Below, piece after piece: positions 52,613-60,921 of a stretch of 64,000 nucleotides of DNA. Every line of letters starts with the position of its first letter. Within the stretch, counting starts at the first letter, position 1. The position numbers and the translations under genes are program-made. A model generated the notes under the pieces. The model had not been told where the DNA came from and did not search any database. It saw only the letters and a list, made by a program, of their open reading frames with translations. Origin of the DNA: Pseudochelatococcus sp050946405 (GTDB lineage Bacteria; Pseudomonadota; Alphaproteobacteria; Rhizobiales; Beijerinckiaceae); NCBI RefSeq assembly GCF_050946405.1, contig NZ_JBMNUS010000001.1, forward strand, positions 310,001 to 374,000, read 5' to 3'.

Positions 52613-53818
52613 TCACTCGGATGATCGGCCGCCCTGCTCGCGCAGGTCGATCCAGTTGGTGCCCGTCAGCGGAACGGCGAGAAAACGCGCGTTCAGTTCC
52701 GCCACCGTCGCATCCGGGTCCACGTCGGCGAAAAGGTCGGGATGGATCCAGCGGGCGAGGCGTTCGGCGGCGAGAATGTCGAGCGGCGAGTTCAGCAGTT
52801 GATGCGCCAGCCCGTGCACCTCGCCCCTTTCCACGGGCGCGAGGGAAGCGATGCCGGGGCGGGCGGCCATGCGCGCCAGCGAATCCCGCGCCTGCTGCGG
52901 CGTGAATTCCGGCCCGATGACGAAACCGCCTGCCTTGGCGGTGTGCGGGCCGCCGGTGGCGATGTAGATCTCCGGCTCCGCGCTGAGAATGTATTCGATG
53001 CCGAGTCTGCCCGATGCGCCCGGCAGCACGTCCGCGCCGATGTTGTGGCCGCCGGCGAGCACGATGTAGTTGCCGACATTGCCGCGCCCCGGCGAGTTGC
53101 AGCATTCCGTCAGGCCCGCATGCACCTCCAGGAACACGCGGGGCCGCACGAGGCCGGGCGTTGCGGCGATCCGCTCGGTGATGCGCCTCAGGTGCCCGTC
53201 GCGAAAATCGGCGAACGCTTGCGCCCGCTCCGGCGCGCCGATCAACGTGCCGAGGATCAGCAGGCTTTTCTCGAGATTTTCGAGCGGCTGCGAAAAGAAG
53301 TCGATGAAGACGACGGGAATGCCCGCCGCCTCGATCTGGCGGATCTGCTCCGCGTTGGGTCCGAGTCCTTCGCGAAAGATCGCCGCGTCGGGGGCGACGT
53401 CGATCACCTGTTCGACGGAGAGAGAATCCGCCGAAGCGGCGATGCGCGGCTTGTTGGCGATGGTGGGGAAGCGGGCGCGATAGGCGTCGTAGGCGGCGGT
53501 GCCGAGCCGGTGCACGTCGTGAGGCCACGCGGCGACGAGCGACACGGGATCGTCCGCGATCAGCGACAGCGCGGTCAGATACCGCCCGTCATCGATCAAA
53601 AGCCGCCGCGCCGGTCTGGGCAGCGTGACGGTCCTGCCGCTAATATCCGTGACGGTGACGGGATCGGAGGAAGGAATATCGCCGGCACGGGAGATGCCTG
53701 CCCCAGAATTAAGAACGATTATAAAAGAAATCAGCAGTGCAGAAAGAACCATGGACACGGAATAAGGCACGTGTCGATACGCGGCTCTCAGCTTGGAATG
53801 ATTATACTTATAATTCAT
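52613..53818 (-). CDS. Ferri-siderophore ABC transporter substrate-binding protein, FepB-like
   Basis: 401-residue periplasmic binding protein. A signal or anchor segment (MVLSALLISFIIVLNSGAGI, about residues 23-42) is followed by the PF01497-type fold: VTVTDISGRTVTLPRPARRLL, IDVAPDAAIFREGLG, AAGIPVVFIDFFSQPLENL and LAGGHNIGADVLPG. It should deliver a ferri-catecholate to an inner-membrane permease, but no permease or ATPase gene is in the window. It is first in the siderophore operon and its stop overlaps entC. The AT-rich first codons leave the exact start open (ATG 53818 or 53752). Confidence 0.88.
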   Translation of the reverse strand: MNYKYNHSKLRAAYRHVPYSVSMVLSALLISFIIVLNSGAGISRAGDIPSSDPVTVTDISGRTVTLPRPARRLLIDDGRYLTALSLIADDPVSLVAAWPHDVHRLGTAAYDAYRARFPTIANKPRIAASADSLSVEQVIDVAPDAAIFREGLGPNAEQIRQIEAAGIPVVFIDFFSQPLENLEKSLLILGTLIGAPERAQAFADFRDGHLRRITERIAATPGLVRPRVFLEVHAGLTECCNSPGRGNVGNYIVLAGGHNIGADVLPGASGRLGIEYILSAEPEIYIATGGPHTAKAGGFVIGPEFTPQQARDSLARMAARPGIASLAPVERGEVHGLAHQLLNSPLDILAAERLARWIHPDLFADVDPDATVAELNARFLAVPLTGTNWIDLREQGGRSSE

Positions 53819-53953
53819 CTACATGACTTCTCACGGTTCGCACGACAAGGCTATGTGCCCACATGCACCGTAAGTCAATATCTCGCACGATCTGCGCGGG
53901 CGAAGCGGCTTCGGGCGGAACCGGCGCCGGACCGCTCGCCATCCGGTGGCCGG

Positions 53954-54784
53954 CTACCGGCGGTTACGCAGCGCTTCGGCCTCCGCGTAGAAGCGCTTTT
54001 CCCATTCCTTGTGGTTGTCGAGACCCTCGCGGATGAACGGGGTGAAGACGGCGATGTTCAGCAGCAGCCAGTTCACCAGACTGGCGGGGAAACGCAGCGG
54101 CTTCACGAAATCGACGAACAGCACCACGCGGGTCTTGTCGGTGTGATTCCACGCCTCATGATTGTAGGCGTCGTCGAACACCAGCGCCTTGCCTTCCTCC
54201 CAGTGCAGCACCTGGCTGTCGACGCGGATGGCGAGTTTGTCGCGCGGCTCGGGCACGATCAGCCCCAGATGCAGCCGCAGAACGCCGTTGTAGGGGCCGC
54301 GGTGGGGCGGCAGGTGCTTGCCAGGCTCGAAGATGGAGAACATGGCCGTCTTGAGACCGGGAATTTTCTGCACGATGCGCCACGTCTGCGGGCAGGCGGC
54401 GATATTGTGCGCCGATTCGACGCCGTAACCGGCGAGGAAGAAGGTTTTCCAGCGCGTGTCGGTGCTGATGGTCTTCACGTCCGACGAGATGTCCTGAAAA
54501 CTCGGCAGCTCGCTCTGGCGCGTGAGCACCGCGTCCAGCTCCTTGCGAATCAGCGGCCATTCGCGTTCGATCTCCGCGACCCACGGAAAAGTGGCGTTGT
54601 CGTACACGGGCGGATTGCCGACGCGGGAATGCTTCAGGTTCAGCTTTTCCGCCCAGGCCACGATCGCCATCAGGGTGCGCGTCACCAGACTCGGACGCGA
54701 GAGAGGCGCGATGCCCTCCGTTCCGAAGGTCTGCTGCGCATCCGGCGCATCGTCTGGCGGCGTCTTCTCGGTGTCGGAAACCAC
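53954..54784 (-). CDS. Aspartyl/asparaginyl beta-hydroxylase family protein, LpxO-like
   Basis: 276 residues of the Fe(II)/2-oxoglutarate aspartyl beta-hydroxylase family. The metal and cosubstrate region is visible as PGKHLPPHRGPYNGVLRLHLGL and ALVFDDAYNHEAWNHT, so both His ligands are present. A C-terminal hydrophobic stretch (SLVNWLLLNIAVFTPF) suggests membrane attachment. In LpxO this enzyme hydroxylates the secondary fatty acid of lipid A, which is the most likely role. The GTG start at 54784 has AGGAG seven bases upstream. Same strand as the siderophore operon, 135 bases before the binding-protein gene. Confidence 0.84.
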   Translation of the reverse strand: MVSDTEKTPPDDAPDAQQTFGTEGIAPLSRPSLVTRTLMAIVAWAEKLNLKHSRVGNPPVYDNATFPWVAEIEREWPLIRKELDAVLTRQSELPSFQDISSDVKTISTDTRWKTFFLAGYGVESAHNIAACPQTWRIVQKIPGLKTAMFSIFEPGKHLPPHRGPYNGVLRLHLGLIVPEPRDKLAIRVDSQVLHWEEGKALVFDDAYNHEAWNHTDKTRVVLFVDFVKPLRFPASLVNWLLLNIAVFTPFIREGLDNHKEWEKRFYAEAEALRNRR

Positions 54785-55073
54785 GGCGGAACTCCTGCGC
54801 GAAAGAACGACCGCGGGAGCGCGCCCGTATGCACTCGCGCCGGCATGGCGCCGGCCGCTGCGCGCGATCCCGTCCGCGGGCGGGCATCGCGATGACACGA
54901 TGCTCACCCCTATTTCTGGCCTTCTTGCTAAAGCCAAAGAAGCCCCCGCGCAAGTGGATCCGCTCGACAGAGGATGCCGCGTGCTGTTATGCGACTGTCA
55001 TTTTATAATCGATAAAAGTAACGCCCGATATTGTTCGCGGTTTATTTCTTCGTTGGCGCACCGCGCCGCGCCG

Positions 55074-55808
55074 CTACAGATCTCCCGCCTGGAACCGTTC
55101 CCACATATGCGCCGTGCCGAAGAACGCGTTGCGGTCCACGGGGCCCTTGATGCCGGGGATGCTTCCCTTGGCCGTGTACTGCCAGAAGTACCAGCGGCGG
55201 CTGTCGAAGCGGGGCGTGGGATAGCGGGGAATGCTGCGCACCCACAGCGGATAGCGTTCGAACTCGCCCTGCATGACGTCGGTGAAGAACGTGATGTCCG
55301 TGTAGATCACCGGACGCTTGCCGTAATGCCGTTCCATGGCGTCCAGCAGAATCTGCATTTCGGCGATGGCTTTCGCGCGCGGAACCTTGCGCGGGCAGGT
55401 CTTGGAATGGCCATTCCATTCCACGTCGAGCACCGGCGGCAGCGCGTCGGGGTCGACGGGCACGTTCCGAATGATCCAGGCGGCCTGTTCGATGGCCGGC
55501 CGGCACCAGTAGGTGAAGTGATAGGCGCCGCGCGGCACGTTCGCTGCCCTGGCCGCATACCAGTTATCGAGAAATTTCGGGTCGAGGTGATCGCCGCCTT
55601 CCGTCGCCTTGATCCAGGCAAAGGCCACGCCGCTGCGCCGCACCGCGACCCAGTCGATCTCACCTTGCCAGCGCGACACGTCGATGCCGTGGATCGGATA
55701 GTCGGAAGGCACCGGCTCGCGCCGCTCCGAGGCGCAGGCGGCGACGAGAGCAGTGAGCAAAACCGCTATCAGCGGCTTCAGGAACCGGCCGGGCATGGAC
55801 GCAGACAT
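55074..55808 (-). CDS. GH25 lysozyme, lipoprotein
   Basis: N-acetylmuramidase of glycoside hydrolase family 25. 244 residues: the signal with lipobox PLIAVLLTALVAAC (Cys about residue 25), GIDVSRWQGEIDWVAV with the first catalytic Asp, and VLDVEWNG with the Asp/Glu pair (about residue 130). WYFWQYTAKGSIPGI is the C-terminal strand found in the family. It probably remodels the organism's own wall from the outer membrane or periplasm. Transcribed alone. Confidence 0.9.
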   Translation of the reverse strand: MSASMPGRFLKPLIAVLLTALVAACASERREPVPSDYPIHGIDVSRWQGEIDWVAVRRSGVAFAWIKATEGGDHLDPKFLDNWYAARAANVPRGAYHFTYWCRPAIEQAAWIIRNVPVDPDALPPVLDVEWNGHSKTCPRKVPRAKAIAEMQILLDAMERHYGKRPVIYTDITFFTDVMQGEFERYPLWVRSIPRYPTPRFDSRRWYFWQYTAKGSIPGIKGPVDRNAFFGTAHMWERFQAGDL

Positions 55809-55832
55809 CGTGAATCGATCCGCTGGAGCAGT

Positions 55833-55866
55833 TTGCGTTCAAGCCGATCTATCGATTTGAACGCAA
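55833..55866. repeat. 34-bp palindromic repeat, copy A
   Basis: Arms TTGCGTTCAAGCCGAT and ATCGATTTGAACGCAA around a 2-base centre. Two mismatches between the arms. Same size as copy B. Confidence 0.8.
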
Positions 55867-56409
55867 GTTGCGACAAACATGGAATTCAGAGCATCAAGCC
55901 GGAAAGTGCGCGCACTTTCCGGGAAAACCTGATGCGTCGACAGGTGGATGGAGCGACGGCGCGATTCGGCTTGAACGTCCGCCACTCCAAAGGGAACTTT
56001 CGGGCGCGGATCCCGGCAAGGTCCGTCGATGCATGCAGCAGCGACGGGTACCGGCATCGCCGACCGCTGCGCCATCATGACTCACGGCCGGTTAAGACGA
56101 TGTAAACCGCCGGGCGGCGAGCCCGATCGCCGTCTCTTTCCTCGCTCGTTGGCGGCCGTCGTGTCGACTTTCCGGCTATGTCGACTTTTCTGTTTATACG
56201 ACAGTGAATTATATACCTGATACAGCAAGCGAATGTATATTGCCTTGGGTCAGCTTTTCGAGGTGCGCGCATGACGCGTGCCATCGGTCGGTTGTCACCG
56301 GAGTGCCTTCCGATTAAACGAAATCGTTTAATCGATCAGAATTCGCTCGAAATCAAAAGCTTGGACCGCGTCCCCGTTTCATTGAAACAGGAATACGGTC
56401 GAGAACTGC

Positions 56410-56443
56410 TTGCGTTCAATTCGATGAATCGAATTGAACGCAA
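56410..56443. repeat. 34-bp palindromic repeat, copy B
   Basis: Perfect 16-bp arms TTGCGTTCAATTCGAT and ATCGAATTGAACGCAA around GA. Followed by GTTGCGGTAAAAT and GAATTTAGAGC, which parallels the flank of copy A. Confidence 0.85.
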
Positions 56444-56591
56444 GTTGCGGTAAAATACAGAATTTAGAGCGGCGTGACGATTCCAATTGAATGCACGCCG
56501 CTCTAGCGTCAGATTTCGACAAGAATCCGTGCCTGTTCTGTCGATCTGATGCAGTCGTTGATTATCGGAACCGATTAAACGGGAGACTGTC

Positions 56592-57314
56592 ATGAGCGAT
56601 CGTTTTTCCGGCTTGGGCAAGGCCCTCGCCGCGGAGTTTCTTGGCACGTTCTGGCTGGTGCTTGGCGGCGCGGGCAGCGCCGTGCTTGCGGCGGGCGTGC
56701 CGGATGTCGGCATCGGCTATGCGGGCGTCTCGCTGGCGTTCGGCCTCACGGTGCTCACCGGCGCCTATGCGCTGGGCGCCATTTCCGGCGGGCACTTCAA
56801 CCCCGCTGTGACGGTGGGGCTCTTCGCCGGCGGCCGTTTTCCGGCCTCGAACATCCTGCCTTATATCGTGGCGCAGGTTGTGGGCGCCATCGCGGCGGCT
56901 TTCGTGCTTTATATCATCGCTTCCGGCAAGGCCGGCTTCGATGCGTCGGCGAGCGGCTTCGCATCCAACGGCTTCGGCGAGCATTCGCCCGGAGGCTATT
57001 CGATCGGCGCCGCGATCGTAGCTGAATTCGTGCTCACCGCGTTCTTCCTCATCGTCATTTTCGGCGCCACGGACGCGCGTGCGCCGGCGGGCTTCGCTCC
57101 GATCGCCATCGGTCTGGCGCTCACCCTCATTCACCTGATCAGCATTCCCGTCACCAACACTTCGGTCAACCCGGCGCGCAGCACCGGCGTCGCGCTGTTC
57201 CAAGGCGGCTGGGCGATTGCGCAGCTCTGGCTGTTCTGGGTGGTGCCGCTGCTCGGCGGTGCCGCGGGCGGCCTGATCTACAAGTATCTGCTGTCCTCGA
57301 ACGATCAGCGCTGA
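56592..57314 (+). CDS. aqpZ: Aquaporin Z
   Basis: Water channel of the inner membrane. 240 residues with six hydrophobic helices and both pore motifs, SGGHFNPAVTVGL (about residues 59-71) and NTSVNPARSTGVAL (about 184-197). The Arg after the second NPA and the small, polar filter context point to a water-selective AqpZ rather than a glycerol channel. The start has GGGAG six bases upstream. It ends inside an 18-bp palindrome that also overlaps the stop of the convergent epimerase gene. Confidence 0.95.
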   Translation: MSDRFSGLGKALAAEFLGTFWLVLGGAGSAVLAAGVPDVGIGYAGVSLAFGLTVLTGAYALGAISGGHFNPAVTVGLFAGGRFPASNILPYIVAQVVGAIAAAFVLYIIASGKAGFDASASGFASNGFGEHSPGGYSIGAAIVAEFVLTAFFLIVIFGATDARAPAGFAPIAIGLALTLIHLISIPVTNTSVNPARSTGVALFQGGWAIAQLWLFWVVPLLGGAAGGLIYKYLLSSNDQR

Positions 57315-57318
57315 TCGT
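57301..57318. terminator. 18-bp palindrome over convergent stop codons
   Basis: ACGATCAGCGCTGATCGT is a perfect palindrome containing the aqpZ stop and reaching the first base of the epimerase stop. It could act as a bidirectional terminator or a pausing site; there is no T run. Confidence 0.4.
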
Positions 57319-58289
57319 CACGCCCATGGCGGTATGAGGGTGCTGCCCTCATACCGCAGGCCTCCGTCGCGATCGCGCGCAAGCAGCAGCGGGCCATCGA
57401 GGTCGACGTAATCCGCCCCGCCGGCGACGATGAGCGCCGGCGTCATGCCGAGCGACGTGCCGACCATGCAGCCCACCATGATGCCGAGCCCGCGCGCCGA
57501 CGCCTCCCGCCGCAGGCGCAGCGCGTCGGTCAGGCCGCCTGTCTTGTCCAGCTTGATGTTGACGGCGTTGTACCAGGCGGGCAGCCGCGCGAGCGAAGCC
57601 GCGTCATGAACGCTCTCGTCGGCGCAGATCGCCACCGGGGCGTCGGCGCGGGCAAGCGCTTCGTCGCCGCCGGCCGGCAGCGGTTGCTCGACGAGTTCCA
57701 CGCCTGCCCGTGCGCAGGCCGCGAGGTTGGCGCGCAGGTTTTCCGCGCGCCAGCTCTCATTTGCATCCACGATCAGGCGCGCGTGCGGCGCGCCTTCCCG
57801 CACGGCGGCGATCCGCTCCGGGTCGCCCTCTCCGCCGAGCTTGACCTTGAGCAGCGGCCGTTCCGCCGCCTGCCGCGCCGCCGCTTGCATGGCCTCCGGC
57901 GTGCCGAGGCTCAACGTATAGGCGGTGAGCATCGGCGCCGGCGTCGGCACGCCCGCGAGCGCGGGAAGCGGCAGACCGGCCGCGGTGGCCTCCAGATCCC
58001 AGAGCGCGCAGTCGATGGCGTTGCGCGCCGCTCCCGGCGGCAGCAGATGTGTCAATTCGTCGCGTGTCAGGCCCTGGGCAACCGCTTCCCGCAGGCCGTC
58101 GAGCTGGGCCTTCACGCTGTCGACGCTTTCGCCATAACGGGCGTAGGGCACGCATTCGCCGCGTCCCGCATGCGCACCCGCGCGCACCGTCGCCACGACG
58201 ACGACGGCCTCCGTGCGGCTGCCGCGCGCGATGGTGAAATGGCCGGCGATCGGCCAGCGTTCGACGGCGATCTCCAGTGCGGTCATCAT
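57318..58289 (-). CDS. Dipeptide epimerase (L-Ala-D/L-Glu type), enolase superfamily
   Basis: 323-residue enolase-superfamily protein of the muconate-lactonising subgroup. The catalytic bases are in LLKVKLGG (KxK, about residue 152) and, on the other side, NIKLDKTGGL. Metal ligands are in LIVDANESW, VELVEQPLP and ICADESVHD. The similarity is to L-Ala-D/L-Glu epimerase (YcjG/YkfB), which recycles murein peptides. That suits nearby mepA and the GH25 gene. Starts at ATG 58289 overlapping the pirin stop; the next codon is also ATG. Confidence 0.87.
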   Translation of the reverse strand: MMTALEIAVERWPIAGHFTIARGSRTEAVVVVATVRAGAHAGRGECVPYARYGESVDSVKAQLDGLREAVAQGLTRDELTHLLPPGAARNAIDCALWDLEATAAGLPLPALAGVPTPAPMLTAYTLSLGTPEAMQAAARQAAERPLLKVKLGGEGDPERIAAVREGAPHARLIVDANESWRAENLRANLAACARAGVELVEQPLPAGGDEALARADAPVAICADESVHDAASLARLPAWYNAVNIKLDKTGGLTDALRLRREASARGLGIMVGCMVGTSLGMTPALIVAGGADYVDLDGPLLLARDRDGGLRYEGSTLIPPWA

Positions 58290-59263
58290 GCGTTTGCCGC
58301 GCCATCGGTCGCGGCTTGCACCCGCACCGGTTCCGGTAGCGGAATGAACTCGTCGCGGTCGCCGGCGGGCAACTCGAAAAGCCCGCTTCCCCATTGCTGC
58401 GCCTTCCATGCTTCCTTCGCCGCGGTGATGCGTTCATGGGAAGATGCGACGAAATTCCACCAGATGTAGCGCGGGCCGTTCAGCGTCGCTCCGCCGAGGA
58501 GCATCAGGCGCGCGCCTTGCTCGCCGGCGGCTATGGTGATCGCGTCGCCGGGACGGAACACCATCATGCGCCCGGCCTCAAAGGTCTGGCCGGCGATGGA
58601 GACGCTGCCGGTCGACACATAGATGCCCCGGTCCTCGTGATCGTCGGGCAGGGGAAAGCGTGCGCCGGCTTTCAGCAGCACATCGGCGTAGAACGTATCG
58701 GAATAGATGGTGGCGGGCGCCGTTTCGCCGTAGGCCCTGCCGAGAATGAGCGTCAGCCGGACGCCCTCGTTTTCGATGACGGGAAGGGCATGCGCCCCGT
58801 GGTGCTCGAACAGGGGCGCGGCGTCCTCCGCTTCCTCGGGCAGCGCGACCCATGTCTGGATGCCGAACAGGCTGTGCGGTCCCCTGCGGGCGGTGGCGCT
58901 CGTGCGCTCGGAGTGGGTCACGCCGCGTCCCGCCACCATCCAGTTCAGCTCGCCGGGGCGAATGATCTGATCGCTGCCGATGCTGTCCCGGTGATGAAAA
59001 TCGCCACGGTAGAGATAGGTGACGGTGGCGAGCCCGATATGCGGATGCGGGCGCACGTCGATGCCCTCGCCGGTGAGAAACTCCGCCGGCCCCGCCTGAT
59101 CGAAGAAGACGAACGGCCCGACCATCTGGCGGCGGGGGGCGGGCAGGGCGCGGCGCACCTCGAAGCCGCCGAGGTCGCGCGTGCGGGGAACGATCAGCGT
59201 CTCGATGGCGTCGACGCCGATGTCGTCGGGGCAACCGGGATCGAGGGCGGGATTCCAGCTCAT
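58286..59263 (-). CDS. Pirin family protein
   Basis: 325-residue bicupin. The metal-binding motif is DVRPHPHIGLATVTYLYRG (about residues 69-87) followed by HRDSIGSDQIIRPGELNWMVAGRGVTHSER (split), and the C-terminal cupin ends with GGATLNGPRYIWWNFVASS. Some bacterial pirins are quercetin dioxygenases and others bind regulatory partners, so the activity is unknown. Start at ATG 59263, with GGAGG seven bases upstream; a frame extension upstream lacks similarity. Coupled to the epimerase gene. Confidence 0.92.
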   Translation of the reverse strand: MSWNPALDPGCPDDIGVDAIETLIVPRTRDLGGFEVRRALPAPRRQMVGPFVFFDQAGPAEFLTGEGIDVRPHPHIGLATVTYLYRGDFHHRDSIGSDQIIRPGELNWMVAGRGVTHSERTSATARRGPHSLFGIQTWVALPEEAEDAAPLFEHHGAHALPVIENEGVRLTLILGRAYGETAPATIYSDTFYADVLLKAGARFPLPDDHEDRGIYVSTGSVSIAGQTFEAGRMMVFRPGDAITIAAGEQGARLMLLGGATLNGPRYIWWNFVASSHERITAAKEAWKAQQWGSGLFELPAGDRDEFIPLPEPVRVQAATDGAANA

Positions 59264-59366
59264 GATGCGTCCTCCGGCGTCGCGGCCGTTTCCGTCGCCG
59301 TCTGGAATCACTATAGCATCACGCGGCCGCGAGAGCATCGCTTTCCGAGCGGCCGGCGGCGACGCG

Positions 59367-60281
59367 TCATTGCGCCTTCAACACGGCGCCGCATTGAGGC
59401 GGCAGATCGGCGAGCCGCAGCGGCGGAGGCGGCGGCGTGCGGCGCGGCCGCCGCGCTTCCTCCGAGAACCACCAGTCGAGATCCTTGCCGCAGCCGTCAT
59501 TGGCCGGCGGCGGTTCCTGATTGCGGCAGCCGGCGTTGCCGCGCGGACAGGAGAGGCGGATATGGAAATGATAATTGTGGCCCGCGGCCGGGCGAACTTT
59601 CGAGAGCCAGCGCCGGCTGCCGTCCGCCTCGCGGCATAACGCCTTCTTGATGGCGGGGTTGACGAAAATGCGCGCAACCTCCGGCTGGCTCGCGACGTAG
59701 CGCAGAAGCCGGTGATGCGAGGGCGTCCAGCGGGCGGGATCGACATCGTTCGAGTCGCCGGCGACGACGTTGGTGGCGGAGAGATTGTCCCGTTCGCCGA
59801 CGGCGAGGCGGCGCGCGGGTGAGGGGGTGAGCCAGATATCCGCGTCTATTCCCGTCTGGTGCGAGGCATGGCCGGTCAGCATCGGCCCGCCGCGCGGCTG
59901 GCCGATGTCGCCGACGAGCAGGCCCGGCCACCCGGCGGCGGCCGGTGCGCCCGCCGCAATCCGCTCGATGAAGCCGATCAGGGCCGGGTGCCCGAAGGCG
60001 CGGTTGCGGGAGGGGCGCATGACCTGCCAGGTCGGTCCGTCGGCCGCCAGTTCGACCGCGCCGGCCACACATCCCTTCGAGTAGAAGCCGTAGACCTGCG
60101 CGGGCGCGGGAGAGGGCGTCCCCGCCTGCCCGAACAGACGGCGCGCGGCGTCCTGCGGCAGCGTTTTCAGCACGGCCTGCCGGCGGGCGGCTTCTTCCCG
60201 GGCATTGTCCTGCGCCCGAAGGGTGCCGGAAAAGCCGCACGATACCAGCGCGGCCAGCAGAAGAGCGATGTATACGCGCAT
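59367..60281 (-). CDS. mepA: Penicillin-insensitive murein endopeptidase
   Basis: LAS-family metallopeptidase that cuts D-Ala-meso-DAP cross-links in the periplasm. 304 residues: signal peptide ending near SGTLRAQ, zinc motif TGHASHQTGIDADIW (HxxxxxxD, about residues 138-152), SNDVDPARW, and the second zinc His in GHNYHFHIRLSCP (about 234-246), followed by paired Cys residues (CPRGNAGCRNQ, CGKDLDWWF) that fit the family's disulfides. The Pro-rich C-terminus is a little extended. Monocistronic. Confidence 0.93.
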   Translation of the reverse strand: MRVYIALLLAALVSCGFSGTLRAQDNAREEAARRQAVLKTLPQDAARRLFGQAGTPSPAPAQVYGFYSKGCVAGAVELAADGPTWQVMRPSRNRAFGHPALIGFIERIAAGAPAAAGWPGLLVGDIGQPRGGPMLTGHASHQTGIDADIWLTPSPARRLAVGERDNLSATNVVAGDSNDVDPARWTPSHHRLLRYVASQPEVARIFVNPAIKKALCREADGSRRWLSKVRPAAGHNYHFHIRLSCPRGNAGCRNQEPPPANDGCGKDLDWWFSEEARRPRRTPPPPPLRLADLPPQCGAVLKAQ

Positions 60282-60607
60282 GGATCAGCATCCGCAGAAA
60301 AGGCACGCCGTTCGACAGCGCGGTTTCGATTGCGCCGGACGCTCCGGCCAGTTCGAGAATAAAGCAATTTCAGCGGGAATGGACACCGCTTTTGTGCCCG
60401 AAATTGCGTCAGGATTAAAGAGATGGAACATTTCGTCGCTTCGACGAAACGTGGAAAAGCCTCCGGCAACCGCGGAACATACACAATCGGGGAGTGCGAT
60501 CCCGGAATGTTTTTCGGAGTGGAACGGCGGTCTGGAAGGGAGATAAAAATCGTCGGATATCTACTGAGCCGAAAAGCGATCGACACCGCGCGATTCATCA
60601 ATCCGAA
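60282..60607. other. Intergenic region upstream of mepA
   Basis: 326 bases between mepA and tRNA-His, both on the minus strand. It should contain the mepA promoter and the end of the tRNA transcript. AATTTC and GAAATT face each other around 60368-60405. No gene is supported. Confidence 0.4.
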
Positions 60608-60684
60608 TGGTACAGCTGGCCCGGTTCGAACGGGCGACCTCTTGATCCACAATCAAGCGCTCTAACCAACTGAGCTACAGCTGC
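60608..60684 (-). tRNA. tRNA-His(GUG), alphaproteobacterial type
   Basis: 77 nt with encoded CCA. The acceptor stem is GCAGCTG/CAGCTGT with a G1-U72 pair, and the D arm GCTCAGTTGGTTAGAGC is standard. The anticodon loop contains GUG, the T arm is GCCCG/CGGGC, and the discriminator is A73. The base before position 1 is T, so the otherwise universal G-1 is not encoded. A73 with U72 is the known recognition set of the divergent histidyl-tRNA synthetase of alphaproteobacteria such as Caulobacter. Confidence 0.95.
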
Positions 60685-60862
60685 ACATCTCTGGCGGAGA
60701 TAAGACACCGCAACACATCAACTCCAAATCTCCCGCAGGCGGAAACCGCATGCGAGATCACCGAAGAATCAGATGTCACTTCATAACGCCTTCATGCCGC
60801 CGATGCAAGAACTTCGGCGGCTCGCCAATTCGCCGACGAGCCGGCGCCGAACAGGGAGGGAG

Positions 60863-60882
60863 GCAGACGCAATCGCGTCTGC
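60863..60882 (-). terminator. Hairpin after the phasin-like gene
   Basis: Perfect 8-bp stem GCAGACGC/GCGTCTGC with an AATC loop, 40 bases past the stop of the minus-strand gene. No T run. Confidence 0.4.
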
Positions 60883-60921
60883 GCCGTCGCTTCACCGCTG
60901 CCGACGGACCGGCGGCGTTTC

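Larger units (their letters stand above)
55809..56591. other. Intergenic region with palindromic repeats
   Basis: 783 bases without a supportable gene. Contains two related 34-bp palindromes (55833 and 56410), each followed by GTTGCG and a loosely conserved A-rich tail ending in AGAGC. An AT-rich stretch near 56180-56240 and a motif AAACGAAATCGTTTAATCG near 56318 are also present. Short frames across the repeats are by-products of the palindromes. Confidence 0.6.

Noticed and set aside
60608..60684. tRNA-His as an integration site for a genomic island
   Set aside because: I found no repeat of its 3' end elsewhere in the window and no integrase gene.
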